In this document: positions 49,215 to 59,156 of the stretch, one piece after another | Position numbering within the stretch: the first letter of the stretch is position 1 | Layout: each line of letters starts with the position of its first letter | Origin: Pseudomonas songnenensis | Lineage (GTDB): Bacteria; Pseudomonadota; Gammaproteobacteria; Pseudomonadales; Pseudomonadaceae | DNA: 64,000 nt | NCBI RefSeq assembly: GCF_003696315.1 | Contig: NZ_RFFN01000001.1 | Location: 62,001-126,000 of the forward strand | Reading direction: 5' to 3' | Translations under genes and position numbers: made by a program | The notes under the pieces: model-generated | What the model was told of the DNA's origin: nothing | Databases searched by the model: none | The model's input: only the letters and a program-made list of their open reading frames with translations

Positions 49215-51269
49215 TTACTGCGGCGCAACCTTAGGCGGCTCCGATTCGTTACCAAGCATTTCGTCGTGTTCGTCCATCTTCCACGGCAGGCTGCCGGGCG
49301 AGATGTGCAGGAAGTGCAGGTACTTCTCGAACTGGTCGAGTATGTCGCTGATGATCTCCGCCTGGTCATAGCCATAGATGTCATAGGACTGCCCGCCACG
49401 GCGCAGGAATACCTCGGCGCGGTAGTAGTGCTCGTCGCCGTCCGGGCTCTGTGGCTGGGCGAAGGCCGGCATGGCATAGCTGATCAGGCGGATCTCGTAG
49501 ACGAAGTCGAGCTGGTCGTCCTTGATCACCTCCAGATACAGGCGCGAATTGGCTTCGTCTATCTGCACTTCGGCCGGCCAGCCCTGCTCGGTCAGACCAC
49601 GCTGCACGCGGCGCATGCCCTTGAGCACGGTACTGGCCATGAAACCTTCCACCTCCTCGCGGCTGGGAAAGGTGACCAGCCCGGCCAGGCGCTTCTTCCA
49701 CACGCCCGGGCCGGCTGCTGCGCTCTGTCGGTTGGCGGTCTGCACGTGGGTCTGCAGGCTCAGCTGATGCCCCTCGATCACCAGCGCCCGCCACATGCCC
49801 AGGGCAATCAGCATCATCAGGATGCAGAACGGCAGGCCGGCGGCGATGGCCATGGTCTGCAGCGCGCTGAGGCCGCCGGCGAGCAGCAGCACGGAGGCCA
49901 CCACGCCTTCGATCACCGCCCAGAACACGCGCTGCCAGGTCGGTGTATGGATGGCGCCGCCGGCGGCGATGGAGTCGATCACCAGCGAGCCGGAGTCCGA
50001 GGAGGTGACAAAGAAGGTGACGATCAGCAGCACCGCGAGGATCGAGGTCAGCGTGGTCCAGGGCAATAGCTCGAACAGCTTGAACAGCGCCACCGCGTGG
50101 TCGGCCTGCACATCCTGGATCAGCGTGTTGTACCCCTCGACCATGATCAGGTGCAGGGCCGTGTCGCCGAACACCGAGAACCAGAAGAAGGTGAACATGG
50201 TCGGCACGATCATCACGCCGAAGACGAACTGGCGGATGGTCCGACCACGGCTGATCTTGGCGATGAACAAGCCGACGAAGGGCGACCAGGAGATGGTCCA
50301 GCCGAAGATGAACAGTGTCCAGTTGCCGATCCAGTCGCTGCGGCTGTAGGCCTGCAGGTTGAAGGTACGCTCGACGATGTTGTTCAGGTAGCTGCCGGTG
50401 TTCTGCAGGAAGGTCTCCAGGATGAAGATGGTCGGGCCGACGGCGAGCACGAACAGCATCAGCACGGTCGCCAACACGATGTTGAGCAGCGACAGGTTCT
50501 TCACGCCCTTGTCGAGCCCGGCGACCACCGAGGCGATGGCCATGCAGGTGATGATGGCGATGGTGATCACCTGCACCGTGATGTCCACCGGTACGTCCCA
50601 CAGATAGTTCAGGCCGGCATTGATCTGGGTGACCGACAGGCCGAGCGTGGTGGCGATGCCGAACAGCGTGCCGAGGATCACCAGCACGTCGACGAAATGG
50701 CCGATCGGCCCGTAAATGCGCTCGCCGATCAGCGGATACAGCGCCGAGCGCAGCGACAGCGGCAGGCCGTGGCGAAAGGCGAAATAGGCCAGCGCCAGGC
50801 CGACGATGCCGAAGATGCCCCAGATGTGAAAGCCCCAGTGGAAGAAGGCGATCTGCATGGCCTGCTTGGCGGCATCCACCGTCTCCGGCGCCCCGGCCGG
50901 CGGCGTCGAGTAGTGCAGCACCGGCTCGGCGACGCCAAAGAACAGCAGGGCGATGCCGTAGCCGGCGGAAAACAGCATGGCGAACCAGGCAGGGAAGCTG
51001 TACTGCGGCTCGGAGTGGTCCGGCCCGAGTTTGATGTTGCCCCACTTGGTCAGGGCGATGCCGACGATGAACACCAGGAAGAATGCCACCGACAGCATGT
51101 AGAACCAGCCGAAGGTGCGGGTGATGTAGGCCAGCACCGAGTCGAACAGCTCTCCGGCCAGTTCCGGATTGCTCGCCGTGCCGATCACCAGCAGCAGGGT
51201 GATCACGACGGCGGGAATGAACACGGGAAACAGGATGATGGCCTTGGGCAATTTCCTAGCGGCGTCCAT
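49215..51269 (-). CDS. BCCT family choline/betaine/carnitine transporter
   Basis: A 684-aa inner-membrane transporter with 12 predicted helices in residues 10-510, driven by Na+ or H+. The BCCT signature is present: [25 protein letters not shown] near residue 325, with the tryptophan-rich FGWTISW stretch. The segment [16 protein letters not shown]-like ([17 protein letters not shown]) and [15 protein letters not shown] also fit. A soluble C-terminal region of about 170 residues ([17 protein letters not shown] onward) is longer than in simple BCCTs and resembles the osmosensing tail of BetT-type choline transporters. It is a single gene, so osmoprotectant import is the likely role. Confidence 0.9.
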   Translation of the reverse strand: MDAARKLPKAIILFPVFIPAVVITLLLVIGTASNPELAGELFDSVLAYITRTFGWFYMLSVAFFLVFIVGIALTKWGNIKLGPDHSEPQYSFPAWFAMLFSAGYGIALLFFGVAEPVLHYSTPPAGAPETVDAAKQAMQIAFFHWGFHIWGIFGIVGLALAYFAFRHGLPLSLRSALYPLIGERIYGPIGHFVDVLVILGTLFGIATTLGLSVTQINAGLNYLWDVPVDITVQVITIAIITCMAIASVVAGLDKGVKNLSLLNIVLATVLMLFVLAVGPTIFILETFLQNTGSYLNNIVERTFNLQAYSRSDWIGNWTLFIFGWTISWSPFVGLFIAKISRGRTIRQFVFGVMIVPTMFTFFWFSVFGDTALHLIMVEGYNTLIQDVQADHAVALFKLFELLPWTTLTSILAVLLIVTFFVTSSDSGSLVIDSIAAGGAIHTPTWQRVFWAVIEGVVASVLLLAGGLSALQTMAIAAGLPFCILMMLIALGMWRALVIEGHQLSLQTHVQTANRQSAAAGPGVWKKRLAGLVTFPSREEVEGFMASTVLKGMRRVQRGLTEQGWPAEVQIDEANSRLYLEVIKDDQLDFVYEIRLISYAMPAFAQPQSPDGDEHYYRAEVFLRRGGQSYDIYGYDQAEIISDILDQFEKYLHFLHISPGSLPWKMDEHDEMLGNESEPPKVAPQ

Positions 51270-51423
51270 GGGCGGTCAGCCTCCGTTTGCGCGGGTGATG
51301 AGCGGGATGTACGCGGCGAAACCTCCGGATTGCCCGAACGCTGCCTTTTGGGTAGACGGCCTGAAGCGCCGAATGATTCAGCGAAAAGATGCGATGGAAG
51401 GTAGATCCGGCCGGAAGTCGCCG

Positions 51424-52194
51424 CTAGAAGGCGGGCTGCAAACCGTGTCGGCGCAGGATGCGCGCGATGCTGCCGTCACCGATCAGTGCCTCCAGGGCGT
51501 CGTCGAAACGCTGGAAGCGTGTCTCGCTCACTGCTGCGCGGGAAAGCCCGATGGCGTAGGAAACGCTTTGCAGCTCGCCCGCTTCGTGGATATCCGCCAG
51601 CCGCTCCTGCTCGATCAGGTGCCAGGCCACGTCCTGGTTGACCACCGCCACGCCCTGCCCGCCAAAGCGTCCGGCCTGCAGCATGCGCATCAGGCGGCGG
51701 TTGTCCGACTCCAGAATCATCTGCACGTCGTCCACCTGGGCAAGATGTTCGCTCAATACGAACGAGGTACCGGACGGGCCGTACACCGCAACGGTGCGGC
51801 CAGCCAGGTCTTGTGCGCGATGAAACACGAAGCCGCTGGCGCCGCGTGCATACACGCCATAGCGCGAGGTGGCCAACATGCGGGTGAGGCGGAAGGCGCG
51901 TTCGCGCTCCGGCGAGCGGATCACGGTGAAAATGCCGTCCACCTCGCCCGCCTCGGCCAGAGCCAGCGCACGACGCCAGGGCATCAGCTGGATCGGGCAG
52001 TCGATACCCATCCGCGCGCAGACGGCTTCGACGATCTCGACGAAGGGCCCGGCGGCCCTGCTGTCGTCAGCCGTTCGCGTCGCTGCGTAGGTGAATGGCG
52101 GGAAGTCCTCGGTGACGAAGCGCAGCTGTTCGGCATGGCTGTCGCCGACTGTTAGGGCTAGCGCCATCCAGAGTGCAATTCGGCGTATGGCCAT
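51424..52194 (-). CDS. Orphan periplasmic solute-binding protein (SBP_bac_3 family)
   Basis: A 256-aa protein with a signal peptide (MAIRRIALWMALALTVGDSHA) and a type 3 binding-protein fold: EQLRFVTEDFPPFTYAA at the start, FVEIVEAVCARMGIDCPIQLMPW, then TVAVYGPSGTSFVL near residue 145. Many Pseudomonas proteins of this group have no ABC partners and may act as sensors or redundant receptors. None of the flanking genes encode transporter parts. The ligand is not predictable. Confidence 0.82.
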   Translation of the reverse strand: MAIRRIALWMALALTVGDSHAEQLRFVTEDFPPFTYAATRTADDSRAAGPFVEIVEAVCARMGIDCPIQLMPWRRALALAEAGEVDGIFTVIRSPERERAFRLTRMLATSRYGVYARGASGFVFHRAQDLAGRTVAVYGPSGTSFVLSEHLAQVDDVQMILESDNRRLMRMLQAGRFGGQGVAVVNQDVAWHLIEQERLADIHEAGELQSVSYAIGLSRAAVSETRFQRFDDALEALIGDGSIARILRRHGLQPAF

Positions 52195-52353
52195 GGTCGA
52201 GGCTCCCGGCGCGGCGACAGCAGCAGGTGCGCTCCGTCCGTGAACTTCAGGCTAGCGCGTCGGGCGTCGCTGCGCGACCTTGGTGACGGCGTCGCGGGTC
52301 GAATGGATCGGGGTCAGTCTGCGGGCTGCGGCGGTTTGCGAGGTGCGGGTTGT

Positions 52354-52836
52354 CTAGCGCCTGGCGCTGCGCATCTCCTTGCGCCATTCCCATGGCGGTT
52401 GCTGCTCGGTCTTGTGCAACGCCCAGAGGCCCCGCTTGAACTCCCGGGCAACCGCCTCGAGATCGAGCAGGCTGCGGTCTTTCAGTTGCGCGCGATATGC
52501 CCAGGCAGTGCCGGTGCGGACCATCTCGGCGTTGATGTCTGTGTCCCCGGCCCTGACACGAGCCAGGGTTCGCCCCTGGTCGTCGCGACCCTGGACCGTG
52601 AGCTGGACGTTCTTGCCGAACACATAGCCGGAAAGCGCCTGACGGGCCTGGGCGCCATACGGCTGCTTGAGCTCCGGTGCATCGATCTCGGCCATCCGCA
52701 CCCTGAGCCGATCGCCCTCGGCGGTACGGCAACTGAAGATGTTGCCATCGGCGATGCCGATCACCCGGCAGTCGGTTGTTTGCGCGGACGCGGGCAGGAC
52801 GGTGAGCAGCAGGGCGACGAATACACAGCGCAGCAT
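52354..52836 (-). CDS. Thermonuclease-family (SNase-like) secreted protein
   Basis: A 160-aa protein with signal peptide MLRCVFVALLLTVLPASA. The nuclease-like fold is indicated by CRVIGIADGNIFSCRTAEGDRLRVRMAEIDAPELKQPYG and NAEMVRTGTAWAYRAQ. Catalytic arginine and glutamate positions of staphylococcal nuclease appear only partly conserved (RVRMAEIDAPE has the first Arg and acidic cluster). The start at 52836 gives the shortest clean signal; a GTG at 52884 would add 16 residues. A secreted nuclease or a nucleic-acid-binding relative are both possible. Confidence 0.8.
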   Translation of the reverse strand: MLRCVFVALLLTVLPASAQTTDCRVIGIADGNIFSCRTAEGDRLRVRMAEIDAPELKQPYGAQARQALSGYVFGKNVQLTVQGRDDQGRTLARVRAGDTDINAEMVRTGTAWAYRAQLKDRSLLDLEAVAREFKRGLWALHKTEQQPPWEWRKEMRSARR

Positions 52837-52992
52837 GAGAGCGATCGCTTCGGTTGGGGCGGGCGAGGGTAACAGGCTGCTCACCGGCCGAACCGGAGCC
52901 AGGTCTCAGATGGTTACGTCGGGCCCCTGGGGCGCAGCTGCTGGGCTAAATCCCGCTGGCTGTACCTGCCGATTCGGCTGAATTGCAGGCAA

Positions 52993-53016
52993 CAAAAAAC
53001 CCGCACGGGGCGGGCT
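52993..53016 (-). terminator. Rho-independent terminator downstream of tRNA-Phe
   Basis: On the minus strand CCCGC and GCGGG form a stem (53010-53014 and 53000-53004) followed by TTTTTTG. It lies about 50 bp beyond the tRNA 3' end and ends its transcript. Confidence 0.85.
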
Positions 53017-53062
53017 TCTTGTGGGCTTTCGGGTGATGCTGACACCACCTGAAAACGAAAGG

Positions 53063-53138
53063 TGGTGCCCAGGGACGGAATCGAACCGCCGACACGGGGA
53101 TTTTCAATCCCCTGCTCTACCGACTGAGCTACCTGGGC
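53063..53138 (-). tRNA. tRNA-Phe (anticodon GAA)
   Basis: A 76-nt tRNA ending in genome-encoded CCA. The acceptor arm is GCCCAGG with CCTGGGC, the D-loop has TAGCTCAGTCGGTAGAGC, the anticodon stem-loop is GGGGATTGAAAATCCCC with GAA, and the T-arm has GGTTCGATTCC. All stems pair. A separate 8-bp hairpin (53043-53067) can form between the 3' CACC end and a trailer sequence; it may help or hinder 3' processing. Confidence 0.97.
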
Positions 53139-53230
53139 AACGGGGCGCTATTAGACGGATTTGGCTTTTGCCTGTCAAGCGCGACCTGGAAAATATTTAA
53201 TCCGGACGGGCGCTTAGCGCAGTTGGGCGG

Positions 53231-53503
53231 TTATTCGCTGGGTGGCACGTAGCCTTCGGCCTTGGCGTAGTCCTCGCCGGAGAAGAACTTGTCCATCTCG
53301 CCCTGAAGGAACTTGCGGTCCTCGGCGTTCATCATGTTCAGCCGGCGCTCGTTGATCAGCATGGTCTGGTGCTTCTGCCAGTCGTCCCAGGCCTGCTTGG
53401 AGATGTTGTTGTAGATGTCCTCGCCTTTCTGGCCTGGAAACGGCGGGCGCTCCAGGCCGGGGAGTTCTTCGTTGTACTTGCGGCAGTTAACGGTGCGGGT
53501 CAT
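53231..53503 (-). CDS. yggX: Oxidative-damage protection protein, Fe(2+)-trafficking
   Basis: A 90-aa YggX-family protein. It opens [24 protein letters not shown] with the single conserved cysteine (Cys7), and has [29 protein letters not shown] and [19 protein letters not shown]. The family protects iron-sulfur enzymes and shuttles ferrous iron. Its start overlaps the mutY stop by four bases. The mutY-yggX pairing, joining an iron-sulfur DNA glycosylase with an iron-protection protein, is a well-known conserved arrangement. Confidence 0.97.
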   Translation of the reverse strand: MTRTVNCRKYNEELPGLERPPFPGQKGEDIYNNISKQAWDDWQKHQTMLINERRLNMMNAEDRKFLQGEMDKFFSGEDYAKAEGYVPPSE

Positions 53504-54567
53504 GAGGTTTCTCCTGCATTCAATTCAGCGGCGGCGCGCTTGAGCAGTGTCTTTACTGGCGCGGCAAGGCCGAGGCGCGGCGGGGTGGCGAGGTTATACC
53601 AGAGCCAGTCCGCCTCGGCCACGGCGTCGGGCGCGGTCTTGACCCTGATCAGCCAGGGTTCGATGGCCAGCTGGAAATGGCTGAAGGTGTGGGTCAGGCC
53701 CGGCAGTTCGCGGCGCTCCTCGAGCTGCAGCGCATGCCGTTCGGCGAGTGGGTCGAGGGCGGCGAGGTCGTCCAGTTCCGGCAAGCTCCAGAGCCCGCCC
53801 CAGAGCCCGCTCGACGGGCGCCGGTAGAGCAGGATGGCCCCGTCGCGGTTGGCCAGCAGCGGCATCAGCGTGCGCTTCTGCGGCAGCGCCTTGCGTGGCT
53901 TGGGCACCGGGAAGTCGGTTTCGCGTCCGAGCAGGTGGGCGCGGCAGCCGTCCTTGAGCGGGCAGAGCAGGCAGCTCGGGCGGCTGCGGGTGCACAGCGT
54001 GGCACCGAGATCCATCATCGCCTGGGTGTAATGGTTGACCCGCTGCTGCGGGGTGAAGCGCTCGGCTACCTCCCACAGCTGGCGGGCCACTTTCGGCTCG
54101 CCGGGATAACCGTCCTGGGCGACGTAGCGGGCCAGCACGCGCTTGACGTTGCCGTCGAGGATCGGCGCGCGCAGGCCCAGGCTGATGCTGGCGATGGCGC
54201 CGGCCGTGGAGCGGCCAATGCCCGGAAGTTCGGCGAGCTTGTCGACGTCCGCAGGAAATATGCCGTCGTATTCGGCGACGATAACTTTCGCAGTCTTGTG
54301 CAGATTGCGTGCGCGACTGTAGTAACCGAGGCCGGTCCACAGGTGCAGGACTTCATCTTCCTCGGCCTTGGCGAGTGCCTCGACGCTGGGCAGCGCGTCC
54401 ATGAAGCGGTCGAAGTAGCCGAGCACGGTGCTGACCTGGGTTTGCTGCAGCATGATTTCGGACACCCACACCCGGTACGGGGTGATGTCCTGCTGCCAGG
54501 GCAGGTCCTTGCGGCCGTGGCGGTCGAACCAGTCGAGGACCGCCGCGCCGAACTGCTCGGGGCTCAT
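53500..54567 (-). CDS. mutY: A/G-specific adenine glycosylase
   Basis: A 355-aa DNA repair glycosylase that removes adenine opposite 8-oxoguanine. The helix-hairpin-helix [31 protein letters not shown] is near residue 115, including the catalytic Asp. The iron-sulfur loop C-x6-C-x2-C-x5-C is in [18 protein letters not shown] near 195. [15 protein letters not shown] holds the conserved lesion-site residues. A NUDIX-like C-terminal domain follows (near 230-350). The start at 54567 overlaps the preceding asmA stop by four bases. Confidence 0.97.
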   Translation of the reverse strand: MSPEQFGAAVLDWFDRHGRKDLPWQQDITPYRVWVSEIMLQQTQVSTVLGYFDRFMDALPSVEALAKAEEDEVLHLWTGLGYYSRARNLHKTAKVIVAEYDGIFPADVDKLAELPGIGRSTAGAIASISLGLRAPILDGNVKRVLARYVAQDGYPGEPKVARQLWEVAERFTPQQRVNHYTQAMMDLGATLCTRSRPSCLLCPLKDGCRAHLLGRETDFPVPKPRKALPQKRTLMPLLANRDGAILLYRRPSSGLWGGLWSLPELDDLAALDPLAERHALQLEERRELPGLTHTFSHFQLAIEPWLIRVKTAPDAVAEADWLWYNLATPPRLGLAAPVKTLLKRAAAELNAGETS

Positions 54568-56786
54568 CGCTTGAACAGGCCCTTGAGGGCGTCCTTGAGC
54601 TCCGGGCTGACCTTGTCGCCGAGCTTCTCTTCGATCTTCTCGTTGAGTTTTTCGCCGGCCAGCCGCGCGGCGACCTTGCCCAGCGCATCATTGTCGAAGC
54701 GGCAGGCCTTGGCACCCAGTTCCAGTGGGCCGCGGCAGCGCAGCGGCCATTCGATGCCGACGTAGCGTTCGTTGACCTGACAGGCCGGGTCGGGCATGGC
54801 GCCCTTGTCGCCTTCGATGAGGATGCCGACGCGATAGTCCATGCCCAGCACGCGCAGGTCGACATCGCCGTTTCCGTTAACGGTCAGGCCAGGAATGCTG
54901 GCCTTGAGGTCGGGGTTGCTGGCCACACCGTTGCGCAGGGTCAGGTTGCCCTTGAGTTCGCGGAATGGCGTGTCCTTGCTGCGTGGGTCGCTGGCGAGCG
55001 GCTTGCGATTGAGCGTCGCGATGGCGCGGCACAGCTGCTGCTCGAGGTTGGCGTCGACCAGCACACCGTTGTCGATGATGAAGCCGACCTTGCCGTTGAG
55101 GTTGTCGATCCAGGCCTTCTCGCTGTTGCCCTGGGTGCGCAGGTCGGCGTCCAGGTTCAGCAGGCCCTTGACCACCACGTCCTCGCCCTGGCTTTCCAGC
55201 AGGCGTTCGATTGGTACGCCGTTCAGGCGGTTCTGCACGGTCAGCAGCGGTTGGGGCGGGCGTACGTCGAGACTGGCGGAGCCATCCACGCGACCGCCAT
55301 ACAGGCCGGCGCGCATTTCCTGCAGCGTCAGCAGGCCGTTGCGAGTGCGTGCCTTGAGGTTGAAGCCGTCCAGCGGGATTTTCATTGCAGTCAGGCTGCC
55401 GATGGCCAGGTTGACCTCGGTATCGAGCTTGCGCAGTTGCTCCAGCGGCAACAGGGTCGCATCGCTCCAGGCCTGCTGGGTCGGCGCGTTGGGCAGCGGG
55501 GTGCTGCCACTGCCGATCGCGCTGGCCTGGGTGCTCTTGATCTCGCTTTTGCGCGCTGCCTCGGCCGCCTGTTCCTTGCTCGGTGGCGCCAGGTAGCGGT
55601 CGAGGTTGAGACGATCGCCCTTGAGGTCGACGCGCAGCGCCTGGCGGGTGAAGTCGCTGATGGCTAGGCGGCCGGTGAAGGTGCTGTCGTCGAGTTTCAG
55701 GGTCAGCTCTTCCAGCGCGATGCTGTTCGGCGTGCCGCTCAGGCGGCTGACCAGCTCGGCCTTGCTCAGCGTAGTCCCATCGGCCATTGCCGGCAGTTTC
55801 TGGCCGGTGCCCTGGAGGAACTCGCGCAGGTTGAACTGCGCGACCGTCAACGCGCCGCTGATCTTCGCTTCCTTGTCGAGATCACGCGCCTTCAGCTCAC
55901 CCAGCCCGCGCAGCTGGTTGGCGGTGAACTTGAGGCTGTTCCATTCGGCGATCTGCGCGGCGAGATCGACCAGCAGCTGGCCCTGGGCGCTGAAGGTCAG
56001 TGTCTGCCCTTGCAGCGGTTCGCCGGAAGCCTCGCCGGACAGGCGCATGTCTTCGAACTGGTAACGCTTGAGCTGGTTGTCGAAGCGCAGTGCACCCTGC
56101 AGCTCGGTACGCGCGCGCATCACCGGCTGGTTGCTGCCGAAGAACGCGTTGAGCTTCACCGGGATCGAGCTGCCCTCGCGGATCGCGCCGGTCGTGAGCT
56201 CGATGCTTTCGGCACTGTATTGCTGGCCGGTCTTGGCGTCGTGGTAGGTGACCCGCGCATCGCTGACGGTAAGACTGTCGATATCCAGCGTGAGCGGCTT
56301 GCGTGCAGGCGATGCCTCTTCGCGCTGTTCGGTTTGCGGCTCGGCAGCTTTCGGGGTTTCGCCAGCCTGTTCGCTGCGACCGGCCGGCTGGCCGACGCCT
56401 TCCCAGTTGCCGCGACCCTGTTCATCACGGCTGAGCGTCAGGTTCAGGCCGTTCACCTTGATATCGCTCATCTGCACTTCGCGGCTGAGCAGCGGCATCA
56501 CCCGCACGGAGAGACCGAGCATGCGTAGATCGGCGAACGGTTGCGCGGGTGTCTGCGCACTGGCCAGGGTGGTCTCGTGCAGCTCCAGGCCGAGCCAGGG
56601 GAACAGGCTCCAGCCGATGTCGCCCTTGATGTCCAGTTCGACGCCGGCCTTGCTGCGTGCCAGGTCGCGGATCTCGTCCTTGTAGTCGTTGGGATCGAAC
56701 AGGTGGGTCAGGGCGAAGCCTGCCGCCACCAGGATCAGCAACAGCCCGAGAAAGACCAGACCCAGGATTTTGCCGAGCGATTTCAT
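54564..56786 (-). CDS. asmA: AsmA family protein
   Basis: A 740-aa inner-membrane-anchored protein: MKSLGKILGLVFLGLLLILVAAGFALTHLFDPNDYKDEI gives one N-terminal helix followed by the AsmA domain motif. The middle (residues 340-420) has a low-complexity charged linker, and the C-terminus holds the conserved AsmA end (NLTLRNGVASNPDLKASIPGLTVNGNGDVDL). AsmA-like proteins are thought to bridge inner and outer membranes and move phospholipids. It begins the asmA-mutY-yggX set with four-base overlaps. Confidence 0.92.
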   Translation of the reverse strand: MKSLGKILGLVFLGLLLILVAAGFALTHLFDPNDYKDEIRDLARSKAGVELDIKGDIGWSLFPWLGLELHETTLASAQTPAQPFADLRMLGLSVRVMPLLSREVQMSDIKVNGLNLTLSRDEQGRGNWEGVGQPAGRSEQAGETPKAAEPQTEQREEASPARKPLTLDIDSLTVSDARVTYHDAKTGQQYSAESIELTTGAIREGSSIPVKLNAFFGSNQPVMRARTELQGALRFDNQLKRYQFEDMRLSGEASGEPLQGQTLTFSAQGQLLVDLAAQIAEWNSLKFTANQLRGLGELKARDLDKEAKISGALTVAQFNLREFLQGTGQKLPAMADGTTLSKAELVSRLSGTPNSIALEELTLKLDDSTFTGRLAISDFTRQALRVDLKGDRLNLDRYLAPPSKEQAAEAARKSEIKSTQASAIGSGSTPLPNAPTQQAWSDATLLPLEQLRKLDTEVNLAIGSLTAMKIPLDGFNLKARTRNGLLTLQEMRAGLYGGRVDGSASLDVRPPQPLLTVQNRLNGVPIERLLESQGEDVVVKGLLNLDADLRTQGNSEKAWIDNLNGKVGFIIDNGVLVDANLEQQLCRAIATLNRKPLASDPRSKDTPFRELKGNLTLRNGVASNPDLKASIPGLTVNGNGDVDLRVLGMDYRVGILIEGDKGAMPDPACQVNERYVGIEWPLRCRGPLELGAKACRFDNDALGKVAARLAGEKLNEKIEEKLGDKVSPELKDALKGLFKR

Positions 56787-56978
56787 GGACGAGTCCTTGT
56801 AGATGAGCGATCTGAAAGGTGCCGAGTATAGCCCCGTGCCTGCACTTGTCGGGAACGCGGTCGGCGTTGGAGTACCGTTGCGGGTGCGGGTTCCGCAGCT
56901 GGCCGCCGTACAGGGCAGGTGCGCCCTGTGGCAGTGATCAGGCCTGACGCGGCGAGCGCCGGGTAGCCAAGGAGTGGC

Positions 56979-57377
56979 TCAGAGCGGGTCCAGCGGCAGA
57001 TGCGTACGCGCGGCCAGGGCGCTGGCTTCCAGATGACCGGCCGGAGCCGCCAGGCGCAACGGTTTGCCGGCTTCACTGGCCTGACGCTGGGTCTCCTCCA
57101 GCAGCCGGCGGCCGACGCCGCGCTTGCGGGTGAGCTTGCGTACGCACAGGTGTGACAGGCGCCACGCATCGTCGCCGCGCTGCAGCAGGGCGGCGCCGAG
57201 CAGGCGGTCATTGAAGCGCCCGGCGATCAGGCTGCCATCGGCCAGCGCCGCCGCGATCAGCGCTTCGGCGCTGGCATAGGGAGTCAGCAGCCATTCGGGG
57301 GCGTCGGCGTAGATTTTCGCCAGATCGGTTAGATCCTGCGGGCTGGGCTGGGTGACGGATTCGACGTAGACGGGCAT
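56979..57377 (-). CDS. GNAT-family protein resembling PanM/PanZ
   Basis: A 132-aa GNAT protein. It resembles E. coli PanZ (PanM), the acetyl-CoA sensor that matures aspartate decarboxylase PanD. Matching blocks are PQDLTDLAKIYADAPEWL near residue 13, GRFNDRLLGAALLQ near 53 and LSHLCVRKLTRKRGVGRRLLEETQRQ near 72, which contains the acetyl-CoA loop RKRGVG. The C-terminal part is less similar. Both PanZ-like sensing and ordinary acetylation are possible. It follows nasD on the same strand after 89 bp, perhaps with its own promoter. Confidence 0.72.
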   Translation of the reverse strand: MPVYVESVTQPSPQDLTDLAKIYADAPEWLLTPYASAEALIAAALADGSLIAGRFNDRLLGAALLQRGDDAWRLSHLCVRKLTRKRGVGRRLLEETQRQASEAGKPLRLAAPAGHLEASALAARTHLPLDPL

Positions 57378-57466
57378 GGCGACCTTGCGACGGCTGAGCA
57401 GAAGTGCCGGCAAGGATACGCCGAACCGCCGCCAGCGCACGAGACGCCGGCGGTGGGGGCACCCGC

Positions 57467-58249
57467 TCAGTGCAGGCGATGGCGCTCGTGGAGAAAGCTC
57501 AGCACTGCACGGCGGTAATGGTTGTACTCCGGGTCGTCGGCCAGGGCGATGCGGTCGCGCGGGCGCGGCAGTTTCACGTCGAGGATCTCGCCGATGGTCG
57601 CCGAGGGGCCGTTGGTCATCATCACGATGCGGTCGGAAAGCAGCACGGCTTCGTCGACATCGTGGGTGATCATCATCATGGTGTTGCCCAGGTCCTTCTG
57701 GATCTTCATCACCTCGTCCTGCAGGTGCGCGCGGGTCAGTGCATCGAGGGCGCCGAACGGTTCGTCGAGCAGCAGCACCTTGGGCTTCATCGCCAGCGCG
57801 CGGGCGATGCCGACGCGCTGCTTCATGCCGCCGGAGATTTCCTGCGGATACTTGTTCAGCGCGTGGCTCATGTTCACCAGTGCCAGGTTGTGCTCGATCC
57901 AGTCGCGTCGCTCGCGCTTGTTCATGCTGCGCTTGAACAGCTTGTTCACCGCCACTTCGACGTTCTCGTAGACGGTCAGCCAGGGCAGCAGCGAATGGTT
58001 CTGGAACACCATACTGCGGTCCGGGCCAGGGCCGCGGACTTCCTTGCCGTCGAGGATCACGCCGCCGAGGCTGGGGTCGAGCAGCCCGGCGACGATGTTC
58101 AGCACCGTCGACTTGCCGCAGCCGGAGTGGCCGATGATGGAGATGAACTCGCCCTTGGCGATGTTCAGGTTGATGTCCTTGAGCACCTGCGAGGCGAGGT
58201 TGCCGCGCACGAAACTCTTGTCCAGGTGTTCGATGGAGAGATAGCTCAT
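57467..58249 (-). CDS. nasD: Nitrate/nitrite ABC transporter ATP-binding protein
   Basis: A 260-aa ATPase of the nitrate/sulfonate/taurine group. Walker A GHSGCGKST, Q-loop MVFQNHSLLPWLTVYENV, signature SGGMKQRVGIARA and Walker B VLLLDEPFGALDALTRAHLQ are all typical of NrtD/NasD. It stands last in the nasFED operon, 11 bp after nasE. The C-terminal part (YNHYRRAVLSFLHERHRLH) fits nitrate-type ATPases. Nitrate reductase genes are not in the visible part. Confidence 0.92.
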   Translation of the reverse strand: MSYLSIEHLDKSFVRGNLASQVLKDINLNIAKGEFISIIGHSGCGKSTVLNIVAGLLDPSLGGVILDGKEVRGPGPDRSMVFQNHSLLPWLTVYENVEVAVNKLFKRSMNKRERRDWIEHNLALVNMSHALNKYPQEISGGMKQRVGIARALAMKPKVLLLDEPFGALDALTRAHLQDEVMKIQKDLGNTMMMITHDVDEAVLLSDRIVMMTNGPSATIGEILDVKLPRPRDRIALADDPEYNHYRRAVLSFLHERHRLH

Positions 58250-58260
58250 GGCGTTGCTCC

Positions 58261-59130
58261 TCAGTTGGCCGGAATGCCGCGGGTGATGCGCTGGCCGACG
58301 AAGGCCACCAGGCGATCGAGCACGAAGCCGACCACGCCGATGTAGACGAGCGCGAGGATGATGTCGCTGATGCGCGAGGCGTTCCACGCATCCCAGATGA
58401 AGAAGCCGATACCGACGCCGCCGATGAGCATCTCCGCAGCGATGATCGCCAGCCACGACAGGCCGACGCCGATACGCAGGCCGGTGAAGATGTAGGGCGC
58501 GGCGGCCGGCAGCATGATGGTCTTGAAGTACTCGAAACCGTTGAGCTGTAGCACCTGGGCGACGTTGCGGTAGTCCTGCGGGATGTTGCGGATGCCCACC
58601 GCGGTATTGATGATGATCGGCCAGATCGCGGTGATGAAGATGACGAACAGCGCCGAGGGATGGCTGTCCTGAAAGCCCGCCAGCGACAGCGGCAGCCAGG
58701 CCAGTGGCGGCACGGTGCGCAGCACCTGGAAGATCGGATCGAGGCCGCGCATGGCCCAGTCCGACTGGCCGATCAGCACGCCGAGGCCGACCCCGGCGAC
58801 CACCGCCAGCAGATAACCCACCGCCACCCGCTGCAGGCTCGCCAGCAGTTGCCAGGCCAGGCCCACGTCATTGCCGCCATTGTCGTAGAACGGATCGATG
58901 ATCAGCTCCCAGGTTTCCGCGACCACCTGCGAGGGCGGCGGCAGCGCGGCATCGGCACCGGAGCAGAGCATCTCCCAGATCACCCCGAGCACCAGCAGGA
59001 TCACCAGCGGCGGCACCAGCTGCTGTACCGCGTAGCGGCCGCTACGCTGCATCAGGGCAGCGGCTCTGGATGGGCGGACAATGGACACCGGCTCGGTGCT
59101 GGCGGGCTGCAGTTTGACGTTGGCATTCAT
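58261..59130 (-). CDS. nasE: Nitrate/nitrite ABC transporter permease
   Basis: A 289-aa inner-membrane permease with about six helices and the NrtB/NasE pattern: QVLRTVPPLAWLPLSLAGFQDSHPSALFVIF near residue 140, then EAA-like RNVAQVLQLNGFEYFKTIMLPAAAPYIF near 190. An N-terminal stretch of about 30 polar residues precedes the first helix. It follows nasF after 26 bp and precedes nasD by 11 bp. The start at 59130 (MNANVKLQPASTEP) has GAGGAAAAG just upstream. Confidence 0.92.
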   Translation of the reverse strand: MNANVKLQPASTEPVSIVRPSRAAALMQRSGRYAVQQLVPPLVILLVLGVIWEMLCSGADAALPPPSQVVAETWELIIDPFYDNGGNDVGLAWQLLASLQRVAVGYLLAVVAGVGLGVLIGQSDWAMRGLDPIFQVLRTVPPLAWLPLSLAGFQDSHPSALFVIFITAIWPIIINTAVGIRNIPQDYRNVAQVLQLNGFEYFKTIMLPAAAPYIFTGLRIGVGLSWLAIIAAEMLIGGVGIGFFIWDAWNASRISDIILALVYIGVVGFVLDRLVAFVGQRITRGIPAN

Positions 59131-59156
59131 GGGCTTTTCCTCGCGGGTTGCGGTTA

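Noticed and set aside
49381-51045. A 554-codon frame opposite in phase to the BCCT transporter
   Set aside because: It is an Arg/Pro/His-rich shifted-frame shadow of the transporter gene, which itself shows full family motifs.
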